A DNA stretch of 64,000 nucleotides, taken from Lactifluus volemus (lineage: Eukaryota; Basidiomycota; Agaricomycetes; Russulales; Russulaceae). Shown piece after piece: positions 46,501-58,396 of this stretch. Where the stretch lies: assembly GCA_022376515.1 (NCBI GenBank), contig WTXI01000069.1:1-64000 (forward strand), given 5' to 3'. The notes beneath the pieces are model-generated. The model had not been told where the DNA came from, ran no database searches, and worked only from the letters and a program-made list of their open reading frames with translations. The first letter of the stretch is position 1; every line of letters begins with the position of its first letter. A program made the position numbers and the translations under genes.

Positions 46501-46698
46501 GGGAGGTACTTCTGAGTCGTCGTCTAGCTCTTCAAGTTGTGTCCAAATATTGTCCAAGTACTCCTGGGTTTCGTTTTGTGCTGCATGTCGACACGCAGGG
46601 ACTTGCTTTATGTGCCTCTTCAAACCAGGCGTGCTAGGAAATGGACCCGCTTTGCAGAAGCCGCATATCCGGCCAGGGAGCTCTGAAGTTACTGGCAT
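43532..46698 (-). CDS. Plavaka transposase
   Basis: DNA transposase predicted to cut and paste the surrounding element. The ATG at 46698 starts a zinc-finger-like N-terminus ([20 protein letters not shown]) followed by an acidic linker and the family segment [16 protein letters not shown]. An intron near 46025-46075 leads to [20 protein letters not shown] and [17 protein letters not shown]. Another at about 45640-45690 leads to [20 protein letters not shown], the candidate catalytic Asp region. [23 protein letters not shown] (in part), [10 protein letters not shown] and [17 protein letters not shown] are hallmarks. A last intron (GTATGC to CCCAG, about 43900-43965) adds the C-terminal exon with [19 protein letters not shown] and [12 protein letters not shown], stop at 43532. 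No frame damage seen, so it may be active. Confidence 0.9.
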
Positions 46699-46962
46699 AG
46701 TGAAAAGCTGAACTGAGCGTAATTTTGGGGGCTCGAGGTGCTAGTGGCTGGCCTAGTACACGCTCATTGGATCAAACTTAGCCAGCTGCCACAAATTCCG
46801 TCAAGTCGAATGTGTCCCGATCACATCCCCCCTATTGTTGAGTCCTTCTCTCGGCTTTTTACACTGACAACTCTGCCACACTATGCGTGTCCCCCCATTC
46901 ACTAAAATAAAAGATACGTTTACAAGTTAACGAACACCCTGATTTCAACCGCGACACTCTCA
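46699..46962. promoter_or_regulatory. Shared divergent promoter region of the Plavaka element
   Basis: 264 bp between the transposase ATG (minus, 46698) and the DUF6532 ATG (plus, 46963). It should serve both genes. An AT-rich ctaaaataaaag lies about 50 nt before the plus-strand start. Confidence 0.55.
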
Positions 46963-49045
46963 ATGGCCCCTCGTCGTATTTCCAAAGCAGTCACACAACC
47001 ACCTACATCCCAAGAAATGGCAATGCCAGTGCCCTCTCGTCTCAGTAGTCGGACACGCACATTCACACTGAAGCAACAACTTGCTGGTATGTTCAAAAAT
47101 TCTCGCATTATAGTGATTCTACTGAGCCACAACTTCTAGACGATGCCCGTGCTGAAAAAGAAGCCCAAGCTCGTGCAAAGTACGAAAAGCAACTAATGCG
47201 GGCCCGTCAAGAACACCAGGAACTATTGGGCTATAGACGTGACCCGTGTTACGATGGCCCTGAATCCGAGGACGACGATGTTGATGAAGGAGCACCTCCG
47301 GTGAGCACGTAGTATGAAGTCCCCATTCTCTACATCCCTACTCATTTCTTTAGTTTACTACTTGTACCCCAGTACACAGTGCATCGTCTCAAGATCAGAA
47401 TGCAGCAGGCACTGCAACTGGAAGTGACCATAGCCTCACCCATGCCAGCGATCTTGAGGTATGTTTCACCATCTCTGGCAGTGCCGCAGTGATGAACACT
47501 TATTTGTTCGGCAGAGACACCCACCCCGTGCAACACTGGTTCGCCGCACCACTAGAATGTCCCAAGGCATCGATGCGCCTTCAACTCGTGTGGTCTATCA
47601 AGGTCCGAGCTCAGCTAGTTCAGACAATAACTTATTCCAGTCCCCATTCTCGCCACGACCCTCATCACAACTGAACAACTATTCCACCATACGAGACGGG
47701 GAAGCGCGCCGTGGCCAGTGTTCCTCTCAACATCGTGATGGTACGTTCTTTTTCCGCTGTCAACTAAAAGTTTGCTGAATCTGACATAGGTGAGGAAGAA
47801 ACTGCAGACAATGGTAGGAACAAGGCCAATACGCAAAGGATTCAGCGCTGATGGCTTTGTATGACAGATAACAATGACCTCAGGCTTGAAAGCAGTCCTC
47901 ACCCTCAGGTTCTCGGCATCCGCAGGAACCCCCCCTCGACGCCTTCATCAGAATTCTCAGTTGTCACAAAGCGGCCCAAATACAACACCACTGCCAGTGG
48001 TAGCCGCAACCGGCCTCGCAGATGCGACTTTGACGACACAACACAGGCGATTCTAAATGCTGCTATCAGGGAGTACCGGGCCATCATCTGTACGAGGGAA
48101 CCTTTTCCCGATACTGAAACCAGTCGTAAGTTATCGGCAGTGGCTTGGGTCAATGCATGCACAGCTCGGAGCGCTCAAGTCCAACTGAGTGAGGATATTG
48201 CGAGGATGGTAAGTGCCCACACTTATGCCGTGCATGCCACTATCACGACGATTGCCAGGTAATGGCCCGGGCTTCTGAAGTCCGTGGAAGGCTCAAGACC
48301 ATCGCGCGTTCTATCGTTTCGAATGTCTATGGTGTCAGCAAGCTGAACGAGGATGGAGACAATCGGGAGGCTATCAGAAACCTCCTCACGAGGGGAAACT
48401 TTCTGTATCGTGTACGTGACACATCCGAGTCCTTAATATACTGCCCCACTCATTCCCTCATTCCCGGTGGTTCTCAGGACTTCGAGAAACGCACAGGGTA
48501 TCTACTCACCCCTGCTATCTCAGATATCGTCAACAAGATGTGGTTTGAGGATAAGGAGGACGATGGCATCGTGTTCTCAAAGTGTTTCACGTCTGATGGA
48601 GGGGGTATCCCTCCCCAAACCATTGCGCTTGTGTGCACAGTGGTAAGTCTCATGCATTCCAACTTGTTTTCGCTTGCGCTCACTCCATCGGGTCCGGTAG
48701 ATCGAGAACTGCCTTGATGAATACCAGGGGGGGGCCTTTAGTGAGATCCCATTCACGCGTTCTATGTACAGGGCAAGGTATGAAGCACGTCTCGAGTACT
48801 TTGAGGATTTCTCCAAGAAGACAAGACAAGCATCCATCATCCCCCGACTGTGCCAGCGCATTCTCAAGCTTGCAAGGTAAGTACTCATTGCAGCGGCCAC
48901 AACTTGTGGCTTATCTTAGTGCACACACAGGAAACATGCCAAGGCTGATGCGGAGCCGATCACACAGAAGATACTCATTGAAGATGCAGAGGTTGAAGCT
49001 GCAACAAAGGAATGGGAGGACATTGTGTTCAGTGATGAAGAGTAG
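46963..49045 (+). CDS. DUF6532 protein carried by the Plavaka element
   Basis: Multi-exon gene from ATG 46963 (MAPRRISKAVTQPPTSQEM) to TAG 49043-49045 (ends VFSDEE). The N-terminal half is basic, then charged and disordered (KEAQARAKYEKQLMRARQEHQ, in part; ESEDDDVDEG). The C-terminal half matches the DUF6532 pattern of basidiomycete proteins: ILNAAIREYRAIICTREPFP, then GYLLTPAISDIVNKMWFED, then a segment with IALVCTVIENCLDEYQGGAF (intron inside), ending in a helical basic region. Function unknown. Its position inside the terminal repeats and head-to-head with the transposase suggests it is an element-encoded partner, perhaps DNA-binding; this is inference. Some mid-gene exon borders (47300-47850) are uncertain. 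Confidence 0.75.
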
Positions 49046-49379
49046 CTAATTTCATCTTTATTCATGTCAATATACTGTACTATGCATGGGAGCAATGTAT
49101 TCTGCATTGGAATTGCCACTACTATGGTCTATAAAAGTGTCCTGAATGCCCTCAATGTCTTACAAGGCCTAGTCAGTGTGATCTAAGTCTGTGCTGATCT
49201 ACATTGGCCATTATTTAGTTACATTGACCTAAAGATACATGCAAGTATCCTACTGATGCCCTACAGAGACCACTATAGCCCAGTGTGGAAGCTACAGAAG
49301 CCTACAGATGTTGGGAAGAACCTACCAAGACCAATATATCCGGTACTTGCCTATCAAACCTAGGGGGGTTACATCACCT

Positions 49380-49402
49380 ACTTAGGCCTTAGTAGGCAAC
49401 TA
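49380..49402. repeat. Right terminal inverted repeat candidate of the Plavaka element
   Basis: The plus-strand sequence acttaggccttagtaggcaa mirrors the left-end cctaggccttggtagg motif with a few mismatches. Further GTAGG motifs (minus strand) occur at about 49345, 49300 and 49260. Confidence 0.45.
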
Positions 49403-50179
49403 ATTTTTTCCTGATGAAGGAGGAGTGTGAGGAGCGCTAATACATTTATGGCAACCCGAAAGCAGCCATTGGGGGTCAACATATAAATCGTACGATTCTC
49501 TAATCGCCCCACCTACCAAGCGCAAAAAAGTTGGATCCTAGTATTCGTGGTGTCAGCCGCACTGTACCCCTGGGGGTGCTTACTAGTCGATGACAGACCT
49601 CCTGTAAAATCTGTGATTTTATCAAACTATTTTTCGGTCAGGATTAAGCCGTCAGCTGGTGAGCAAGACTCTAACCTGAAATGTCCAGGCTATGAAAAAG
49701 CCGGCGAGTTGCCATGCGATGGTGACGAGAGCGGTAATCGCCAAATAATATGGGTCAAGCACGTGAACGGGGGACATCTTTACTCAAAGTTAACTTTTGA
49801 ATGAGCACCGAATTATATATCCGTGACAGCACTCAAAAATATATGAAATATAAAAATAATAACTTCTATTTGTCATGAACTTCTTCAAATGAATTAAAAG
49901 TGCTGTTATGACAACTAACCATAAAAAAACGAAAAAGCAAAACAGCCTGATGCCGGAGAACATTCTGGTCAAATTGGGCGCACGTATCGTAGAATATCTA
50001 AGAGACTTTTAACAGCCTCGCCCACTCGCCGAATCCAGCGCCGGATTTGAATGAATTCAAGGAAAGGGGGTGGGACGTGAGTAAAGGGGACACCAGATCT
50101 CGAGGGGCCAGACGGCATAAATTATAGATACGATGCCTTGACACACACTTCCTCCTCCAGCTTCAGGCTGCTCGGTCAT
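49403..50179. other. Gap between Plavaka element and PMA1, no gene seen
   Basis: Contains one 85-codon plus frame (49547-49804) without known motifs and an AT-rich patch (49840-49940). I specifically looked here for the missing DUF1295 N-terminus on the minus strand and did not find it. Confidence 0.4.
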
Positions 50180-53100
50180 CTATGGTGTCGTGCGTGAAGG
50201 GTGGCGTGCCAGCGTCTGACCCGTGTGGCGCGCCTGGATGCTACCGAACCGCTGCAACTCTTCCGCCTTGACTCGTACTTTTTGGCCAAAGCCAACCTTG
50301 CGCGCAGCACGGCGAATGAATGATGTCCGGTTAGAGTACAGGGACTCATGGATCGACGCGACGCGCGATGGGGCACGGATCATTGGGACACCACCACCTT
50401 CAGCCAAGGCACGAGTAGCAGCAGCCGTGGCCATATTGTGACGGTTGCGGAGGTATTTGATCACCGTGGCCTTCATTCCGAACTTGATCCCATCGAGAGG
50501 AATGAACCAAATAATATTCTGCCAGGCAACGTCAGGATGCACCATTAAAGTGATGAGGAAAAAAGTTCGTTACCCAAACCCAGACGATACCAATCCAGCC
50601 GCCCGAAATCTTCTGGATGCTCGTGAAGCCCCAATTGGCGAAACCAGCAATGATCGAGGACACAAGCTGCGCTACACAGAAGGCACCCATCAACGCGTAC
50701 GACGGACGCTCCATGAAGAAGAATCCGTGAGAACGAGTAACGAAGATGAGGGCTTGGGAGATTATGGCGACTTGGAGGTAGACGATGGTGTGTAGTTGCT
50801 TATCGTTGTGGTCAATCTGGCCAGGCGGAGAGTTCAGACTGACATTGAACTTGCGCTGGAAGAAGTCCGACTCGAGGATGACAATGACGAGAACAACCCT
50901 ATGGAGACAATCAGAATGCGGTGAGGAATATAAATTCACAGAAGCAACGCACGTGGAAAGTGTCAGATAGATGCCATAGGCTACAGCATAAGCAAAAATC
51001 TCAGCCAAGTCCCAACTATCTGGTGTCGATGATGGAAGTACACGATCGACGGAGAGCGTCATGATGGTGCCATCATTGAGCAATGCAATGATAAGGACCA
51101 TAAAGGGAGGAAATTGGAACTTGTAAGAGAAAACGAGGATAGCGAAGCAGACGACAATACGGATCGTGACGGCACAGGCATAGATGGAATAGTTCCGCAT
51201 GCGTTGGAAAATGATACGCGAACCACGGATGGCATGGACGATGGTTGAGAGACCGGGCTCAGTCAAGACGATGTCAGCAGCACCACGAGCGGCATCCGTG
51301 GCACCTTCAACAGCGATACCAACATTGGCACGCGAAAGGGCAGGGGCATCGTTGGCGCCATCACCGGTCATAGCGCAGAGATGACCAAGACTTTGGAGGC
51401 GCTTGACAATCTCAAACTTGTGTTCCGGGAAGACGCCGGCAAATCCATCAGCATCCATGATCATTTCGTCCAAGGAGTTAAATTGGCTGCCCGGGGGAGG
51501 TCCATCCTTGAGTACCTTGGCGGGATACATGTGGTCACCAAGACCAAGTCGACGACCGGTCTCCTTAGCAATGGCAAGTTGATCACCAGTGACCATCTTG
51601 ACCTTAACACCGAACGCGAGAGCATCTTCAATAGTTTGTTTGGTATCTTCACGGGGAGGATCGAAGATGGCGAGAAGACCAACGAGTTCAAAACCGTTGC
51701 CTTCAGCATCGGCGTCTTCTCCTTCGAGCTCCTCGTAGGCGACGGCAAGGGCGCGGAGACCACGAGACGCAAATTCCTCAACGTCAGCTTCAAGACGGTT
51801 CTCAATTTCATCGGTCTTGTTACGTGTGCAGAGTTCAATGATGATACCGGTCATACCCTTCGTGACACGCTTCAGCCTGCCAGATGACTCCTCGCGGTAG
51901 GTAATCTCGGTCCGCTTGTCAACAGGATTGAAAGGCTTGAAGTCCTGGAGTTTGATACCCGCACGAGCCCGGGCCGTATCACCAAGAGCACCGACTACAG
52001 ATGCATCGATGGCATCCTGGTTCTCGGTTCGAGATGCGTATGCCGCGAGTAGGATAACATCGTCAGCTGAGAATGCAGCATAGGTCTTGATGGTGGATCG
52101 GTCAATGGTGAGCTTGTTCGTCGTGAGAGTTCCGGTCTTGTCAGAACACAAGATAGTGACACCGGCAAGCTCTTCAATGGCAGTGATACGGGTGACAATG
52201 GCCTTGTAGTTGGCAAGTTGCTGGGCACCAACGGCGAGAGTAACGGATAACACGGTAGGCATGGCAATAGGAATACCGCCGATCAAGAGTACGAGGATGT
52301 TGTCCAGACCGGAGCGGTATGACCAACGGAAGCCAGCATATAGCACGAAAATCTCAGCGACGACGAAAATACCGATGGCGACAAGGCAGAAAGAACCGAT
52401 CTGGGCCAGAATCTTCTGCAAGTGGCCGGTGGTGTCATCGTCCTGACCAACAAGCGACGCGGCGCGACCGAAGAAAGTGTTGACACCAGTAGAAATGACG
52501 ACACCTTCAGCCTCACCCTGTTTGCAAGTTGATCCGCTATAGGATCCAAAATAAGAACAAAACTTGCGATAGGGGTGAAGACCAAACTCACGAGAAGCAC
52601 TGGTCCCCCTCCTTTTTCGATACAGGGAGGGACTCGCCGGTGAGTGCTGCCTGATCGATGGATACGTTGATAGATTCGGTAAGACGACAGTCAGCGGGAA
52701 CGATGTCACCGATTTTGAAAGCAATCATGTCTCCAGGTACGAGCATGGCTGATTCAATCTCGACCCAGCTACCATCGCGCTTAACTTTTGCTTTGGGAGC
52801 AAGTGAGTCCATGAGAGCCTTGACAGCATTTCCGGCACCACGCTCCTCGTAAAAACCAATGGAAGAATTGACAAGTAAGAGAGTGGTGATACCAGCAAAG
52901 TCCTGCCAATCAGGCGCACGATGCTCTCCGTTAGACAAGGCGATAGCAACGAGAGCAGCAGCCTCCATGACCCAGGAGAGAGGATTCCACATAAAACTCA
53001 GGAACTGAAAAGGCGGCCCCTTTTCAGTCGGACAAGTAAATGCGTCAAATATTGAAAACTGACCTGAAGAAACGGGTTCTGTTCCTCCTGCTCAAGCTTG

Positions 53101-53517
53101 TTTGGGCCAAAAATTTCCAAACGACGCTGAGCTTCCTGAGTTGAAAGACCTTGGTCGTTACATTGAAGGAGCGCAAAAACGTCATCGATGACGATGGTCT
53201 CTAGGTCGACTTTTTCCTTATCATAGAGGTCGTCCGCTTTGAGTTCGATCTAGAGAAATTTGCAAATCAGAAAATTTCTGAAAGAGGAGGCGGATAAGCC
53301 GTACCCTTGACATATCGACAAGGGCGCCTAAGATAAGAACCAGATAAGGGTAGGAACAGGCGGAAAGTCGGTTGTGAGAATACGCACTGGTTGCTTTGGG
53401 TGCATCATCATGACCAAAATCCTTGTACTCGCGTTTCCTCTTCTCACCATCATCGGGAGACTGGTCGTCAGGTATTTTGGGGGGACCTGCTTCCTTTTCT
53501 ACGATTGGCTGGGACAT
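50180..53517 (-). CDS. PMA1: Plasma-membrane H+-ATPase (P3A-type)
   Basis: Proton pump that hydrolyses ATP to energise nutrient uptake at the plasma membrane. ATG at 53517 ([16 protein letters not shown]). Exon 1 ends at DDAPKAT. A micro-exon of about 23-25 nt (ALVDMSR, about 53305-53328) follows, then [36 protein letters not shown] is the first helix region and [17 protein letters not shown] the actuator loop. CSDKTGTLT carries the phosphorylated Asp (about 52140), [11 protein letters not shown] the hinge (about 51360), and helices run on to GWIGIVWVW and [13 protein letters not shown]. The C-terminal regulatory tail reads [20 protein letters not shown] to the stop at 50180. Domain order and size fit the fungal family (about 900-1000 residues). 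A GT-AG intron near 50890-50960 interrupts the late membrane domain. No frame defects seen. Confidence 0.95.
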
Positions 53518-56500
53518 GTCCACCAAAGTGTGGAGGGTGAAAGGAGGAGCGGATTACTGCAGGAAAGCCCCTGGCAGCGGAGAGGGGACGAAGTTGAGGA
53601 AGAAGCAGAGCGGGGATGGGATGGGATGGGAATTTGCCAGTCAAGGGATCGGTCCTTTTTATTTACCGTTCACGTTTGGGCCAACTTATCCTTTATTTTT
53701 TTATTTTATTTTCCCACGGTTCAAATCAACAAAATTGTCCAAGCACTGTCCCAGCTCTTCCCTCTCCCGATTTATTGTCCAGTGCTCAGCCCTTTACCAG
53801 CTTTTATTCCACACCTTCTTATCCGTCGGCCACCAATGCTTCTCCTGTTGTTTCGGAGTTGTCTCAACGCCCAAGATAAAGGACCCCGCTTTTTAAATGA
53901 GACTTCTATTTGTGACTAATTAGGCTTCTTCACCTGCTCACATGGTTTTGTTAATTGATACGATTCGACAAGCCAATCACACCTCTGCCTTCGCTAATCG
54001 TGATCGCGATCCTCCGGCACTCCCGCCAGAGGAGCACACAGTTTGCCTCGCAGGACGGTACTGCGTCATAGACCTGTCTGACCCCTCGTTGCAAGTCATG
54101 CCCCATTAGTTCTCAACTCTGTTGTAGTTACAGTGACAGTTCGATGGACAACAAACTCAATCACATCATAACAGCCACCTCGAGCACGTCACGCCGACGA
54201 GAGTTGTCGTCGGTAATTTATGTTTTTGAGAGATGAGAGATGTTATATTAGCACACCAATCCTCCCGCTCCGACCCTCCGAGGTGACAGTGTTGTGGTTA
54301 TGCATAGAATCACTTTGCCTTGGAGGCCATGTCAGCGGCGCAAGGCGCAATTTCGTTGAGCCGGACTATGCCGACGATAGCCGGTTGGGGGCACTGGGCT
54401 GAGCCTTTTACGCCGTACGCTCCGGTTCAGCCCCCTTCTCAACCGGGCCTTGCTGGCAATCCGTGCACTTGGCTGGGTCGCACGAACTCCCCCCCAGTCC
54501 TTCCTCTCTCTCACACATACACACTGCCAGCAACGGTCATGACTGTTGTAGTAGCCCCCTAAATACCATTTATCCCACTTATCCAGAGTTGTGACATGTT
54601 GACGGGTGGATTGATGGGAAAAGACAGTATGTATTCGGTTGCATGACGGGCCATCATGATGAAATAATACAGTGCGGAACGCTCTGCGAGACTGTTCCAT
54701 GTGTTCACACAGTCCTGTGTCCCTGCCCGCCCGTCCCGAATCAGGTCCCTGAGACCGACTTGACAAGTACAATGGGCAAGGGTCCGCACGAACCAGGAAA
54801 AAATGGCTGTAGTACGAACGGCTGTCACAGTTCTGCTTTAGAGTGGATACCTTGTCCTACGCTAGTCTGCCGCGTACAATCTGCCAAGGGAAGCTAGTGA
54901 AGGTTCGTTTCTGCATCACACGCTCGTTGCTGTCCCCCGGTTTCCTTGGCATTCCTTATCCTACACACCCGCTGCGCAATTTGAAGTGACAGAAACCACG
55001 CACAAAAGACTCCCGCAACGTCGACTGGCTAAAATTCCTCAACAGTGCCCGTTGACTTATAACGCCCGACGCCCCCGCCGCCTCCAACAATCAAAAAAAT
55101 CAATCATCTATCATCCACCTTCCACAAAACCCTAAAAAAAAGCTTGGCACATGCGGTGCTGCAATCCCTAGTTCCTATAGCACAATTCGCGTGGTAATTT
55201 ACCTTTGCCTTTTTCTATCGGAAAGCACTCGGACCACCACCACCATTGAAAGCATCGCAGGAACGAACACATACTCCGACATGATGCGCATCATGAGATA
55301 GAAGATGATGTGAGATGGAAAAAAAATATACTTTATCATGTTTCCTTCTCTTTTTGGTTTCTTTAGCCTTTCTCCGTCGCGCGCCGTTTTTGGACGCCAT
55401 CGTTGACGGGGCGCCACGGGGCGCGGAGTACAGTAAGCTACGGACAGCGAAGCTGCCATCTACAGTACAGTATTCGCACTAAGAGCTCAGGTGCCAACGA
55501 GCGCCCCGCCGGACATCGGCGATACTCGTCAGTCGTGTGACTTGGCGTGCCAGGGAACATGGAGGTCTATGTCCTTCCCTGGCTCCCTGTCACGTAACAG
55601 TGGGTTGGTAATACTGTAACATCATCATTGATCTCCGCACAGGTTTGACCCCGCCCAAAGTCCCCCTGTCGCCCGGGACTTGATGGAAGTTACAGTATAT
55701 ATGCAATGTATACTGCTACCATGGATGCTAGGCAGCGGCAAGGAGGCCAATTTTGTGTTTACAGGTGCAAACGGATCCCCGTGCAGCCGATCTCATCCGA
55801 GATCACGTAACGTGCTTGATGGTGCATCAACAGCTACTCGAACGTTGGGACCTCAATTCCACAATTCCACAATTGCATGGAGTCTCAGTCGGCAGTCCGG
55901 AGCGAAGAAGAGGAGCCTGCTGAGGGTGCAGGAGATAACTCCGGATAACGTGCTGGATTATGAGGGTGGGTACAGTAGACTCGGAGTCTTGCTCGGAGTT
56001 GGAAGAGGGGGGTGGGGGCGATGGAATGCCGTTCATACTCGGACAACTTCGGACTAGGCTCGGAGGCCACTGAGGAAGCCGAGGTACGTGAGTTGGAATC
56101 GCTGTTACTCCATGACCAACTTTTTGCATGGCGAAATTTTCGAACGCCTCGGCCTTCATCTGTACTGTAAAGCCTAGTACAGTAATGGGTACTCCGCTCA
56201 AATTTATGGTCGAGCTAGCTATCTTGAGCAATGCTGCCGTGGTGCTATCAGCATCGAGCAGCGATCCTTTTTTGCCGTTCAGCAGCCGTGCCTGCCGCCA
56301 GCTGTATACTCCCAGCGCTTGTTTACGAGGGCACATGATGATTGTGTGTTCTATTTATATGCAAGGGCCCACTGTGACGGCAACGAACAACGAGCTAAGT
56401 GGGGGTGCGCAACTCGCCACTATTATTAACCATAATACCACATTTCCGCGGATCCTAGCACCTTCAGTTTTCGAAACCGATCCACCCCCACCTCGCACAC

Positions 56501-57469
56501 AGTTCAATTTTAGGCCACATGGTAATATAAACGCCAGCTGTTTGAAGCAGAAAAGCTACCGTAGTGCCACCGATTCGTATAGGTCTTTTTTGAGTAAACA
56601 GTAATGTAATCCAAAAATTGCATAAAAGCATGGGAAATAGACGGACCATCTTAGGAGGAGATGTGTGCCCTCCGAAGAGGGGTTAGCATAAAATTTTGGG
56701 CGCCCTGGCGGACCTGTGGCGAATCGAGTGGCACCGATTTCATGCAGCATTTCACGGAAGCGAGTCCGTGCGACCCTCCATTAATATATACGCACAATTT
56801 CCGTGATTACACTTATAAGGACCAACGTAATCTGCAAAAGCAAAATCAGATAGATGGTAATCGGATTTCCGCTCACGCTTGCCAGTGCCTCCTTGCCTGA
56901 ACATAAAATGGTATATCGAACGTGACTGTGACTGTGACTGCACGTGATGGAACATGTGACAGACGCGCGCAAAAACGCGTCCTTGGGACTGGCAACAAAG
57001 GCCAACGACTGCCAGATGAATTTGATCTCCAGGAGGAGCTTCAGGCTCTACGAAATTCGGTGAACTATTTTATGCGCCATGCTCATGATATGCGATCGCG
57101 AGATGGACGCTTTGCTTCAACGTGTGTCGCAAACGCTTTTTACTAAGATCCTCCACTCATCATTTATTACAGAGGCTGTCCAAGTCATAGCAGAGTCTTT
57201 CGAAGCAGTCACATCTTCAAATACATATCGTGTCCTTTTCTTAAATGCGTCGATGCCGTGCCCGGTATCTTGATGGACAAACTCCTCGACGTCATCATTG
57301 TCTGCAGAGGTCGATGCTGCCGCGCACGACATTGACCACGAAGACCAACAGACATGCAACCCCTTCGAAGACCCCTTTGCACTACCGTGCTCTTTCTCTC
57401 CAGATCCTTCAACTTGGGCAAAAGTGCCTCGTTCACTAATCTTGCGTTGGGTGGGGAAAGGTTTGGTGG
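53518..57469. other. PMA1 promoter and a 3.9 kb gene-poor region
   Basis: The first few hundred bases serve as the PMA1 promoter, with T-rich tracts at 53690-53710. Beyond that no gene is recognised. Two overlapping ATG-started frames on opposite strands (55827-56336 minus, 169 codons; 56128-56604 plus, 158 codons) have no known motifs; at most one is real. The hexamer tacagt recurs often between 55460 and 56190. Confidence 0.35.
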
Positions 57470-58048
57470 CTGGGATGTCGAACCCTGCCTGTGGTCATAC
57501 TCTTCTAACCTTTCTCACTTTCGCCGATGCGGCTTTTATGAGGACTGGGTAACTAGCCACCAATTCTTTTTTTCCACTTTCGTGCTGAGTACACCCACAG
57601 TGAGACTCAACTTTTTGGGGTGAGTTCTCCCGAGATTCAAACAAGCCCGTAGAAAATGTCCTGCTTCGACACGTCTACGCGTTGACAATCAGCCCGTACT
57701 AATTTTCGCGCTCGCGTGCCATGTTGACCTCCTTCCTTCTCTCCGCGGCGGCCCACGAACTGGTCATGGCCGTAGTCACCAAGATGATCAGGTGCGCTCC
57801 AGCCAAACCTCCCTCTCTTTATCTGTGAAAAAATTGATTTGTTCGAACCTGGAAACAGATTGTATATCTTTGTGCTGCAACTCATCCAGTTTCCCATGAT
57901 CGCTGTCGCACGTTCGCTAGCGATCAAGCGTAAAAAGTTCTTGGGCAACGCGATGATCCGGTTGGCGTTGTATGCGGAGTTCCCGCATAGCGTACGTCTT
58001 TTACTGATACTTTGTCTCGTGTCGGGCTTTATCTTTCGGGGATCGTAA
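57470..58048 (+). pseudogene. Sterol O-acyltransferase (MBOAT) 3' remnant
   Basis: Remnant of the C-terminal part of an ACAT/ARE-type sterol O-acyltransferase, an ER membrane enzyme that makes sterol esters. Recognisable blocks in order are FADxxFYEDW (about 57525-57548, split between two frames, so a frameshift), NKPVENVLLRHVYALTISPY (57650-57699), then an in-frame TAA at 57700-57702. SRAMLTSFLLSAAAHELVMA follows, with the conserved MBOAT His. After an intact GT-AG intron come YIFVLQLIQFPMIAVARS and KKFLGNAMIRLALYAEFP. The N-terminal two thirds expected for the family is not found upstream. Truncation, frameshift and nonsense codon together make it a pseudogene, though the splice sites still look good. 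Confidence 0.7.
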
Positions 58049-58396
58049 AGTACAGTGTCTTGCAGTGTCGCTTAACACCGAGGTAATAACGTTTTGAAAA
58101 AGGCGCCCTGTCTTTATTCAAGCGTGAAGTGGTCAGACTCGGGGGCTCGAGTTACCGAAAGTGAACCAGGAACATATGATTATCGAATATCACAAACGTG
58201 ACCTTGCCGCCCGCTGAGCGTGAGATGACGCAGACGAAGGTGCCCTTAGAAGGCATAATTACAGGCACAGGCAAGGGCTCATGGTTACCTCAAGGCTCAA
58301 CGGATCTCAACCTCTCCCACGCATCTTTCTCTTTCTTACTCTCTTCAAAAGCTACCCAGATGACCCCGCATCCGTACGCGAAAGTCTCATATCCCG

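Larger units (their letters stand above)
43205..49402. mobile_element. Plavaka-type DNA transposon (CMC/CACTA-like), two genes
   Basis: About 6.2 kb. It contains a full-length transposase gene (minus) and a divergently transcribed DUF6532 gene (plus), sharing a 264-bp promoter region. The ends carry an imperfect inverted repeat built around CTAGGCCTTGGTAGG (left, about 43218) and CTAAGGCCTAAGTAGG (right, about 49398, minus strand). Subterminal arrays of GTAGG-containing units follow on both sides, as is common in CACTA-like elements. Exact termini and target duplication are not certain from reading alone. Plavaka transposases are a known basidiomycete-expanded class. Confidence 0.8.

Noticed and set aside
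46173..46637. 154-codon plus-strand frame opposite the transposase N-terminus
   Set aside because: Shadow of the acidic linker of the transposase; low-complexity Gln/Leu/Ala content.
48633..49049. 138-codon plus-strand frame overlapping the end of the DUF6532 gene
   Set aside because: Different frame from the family match (CLDEYQGGAF to VFSDEE) and without motifs.
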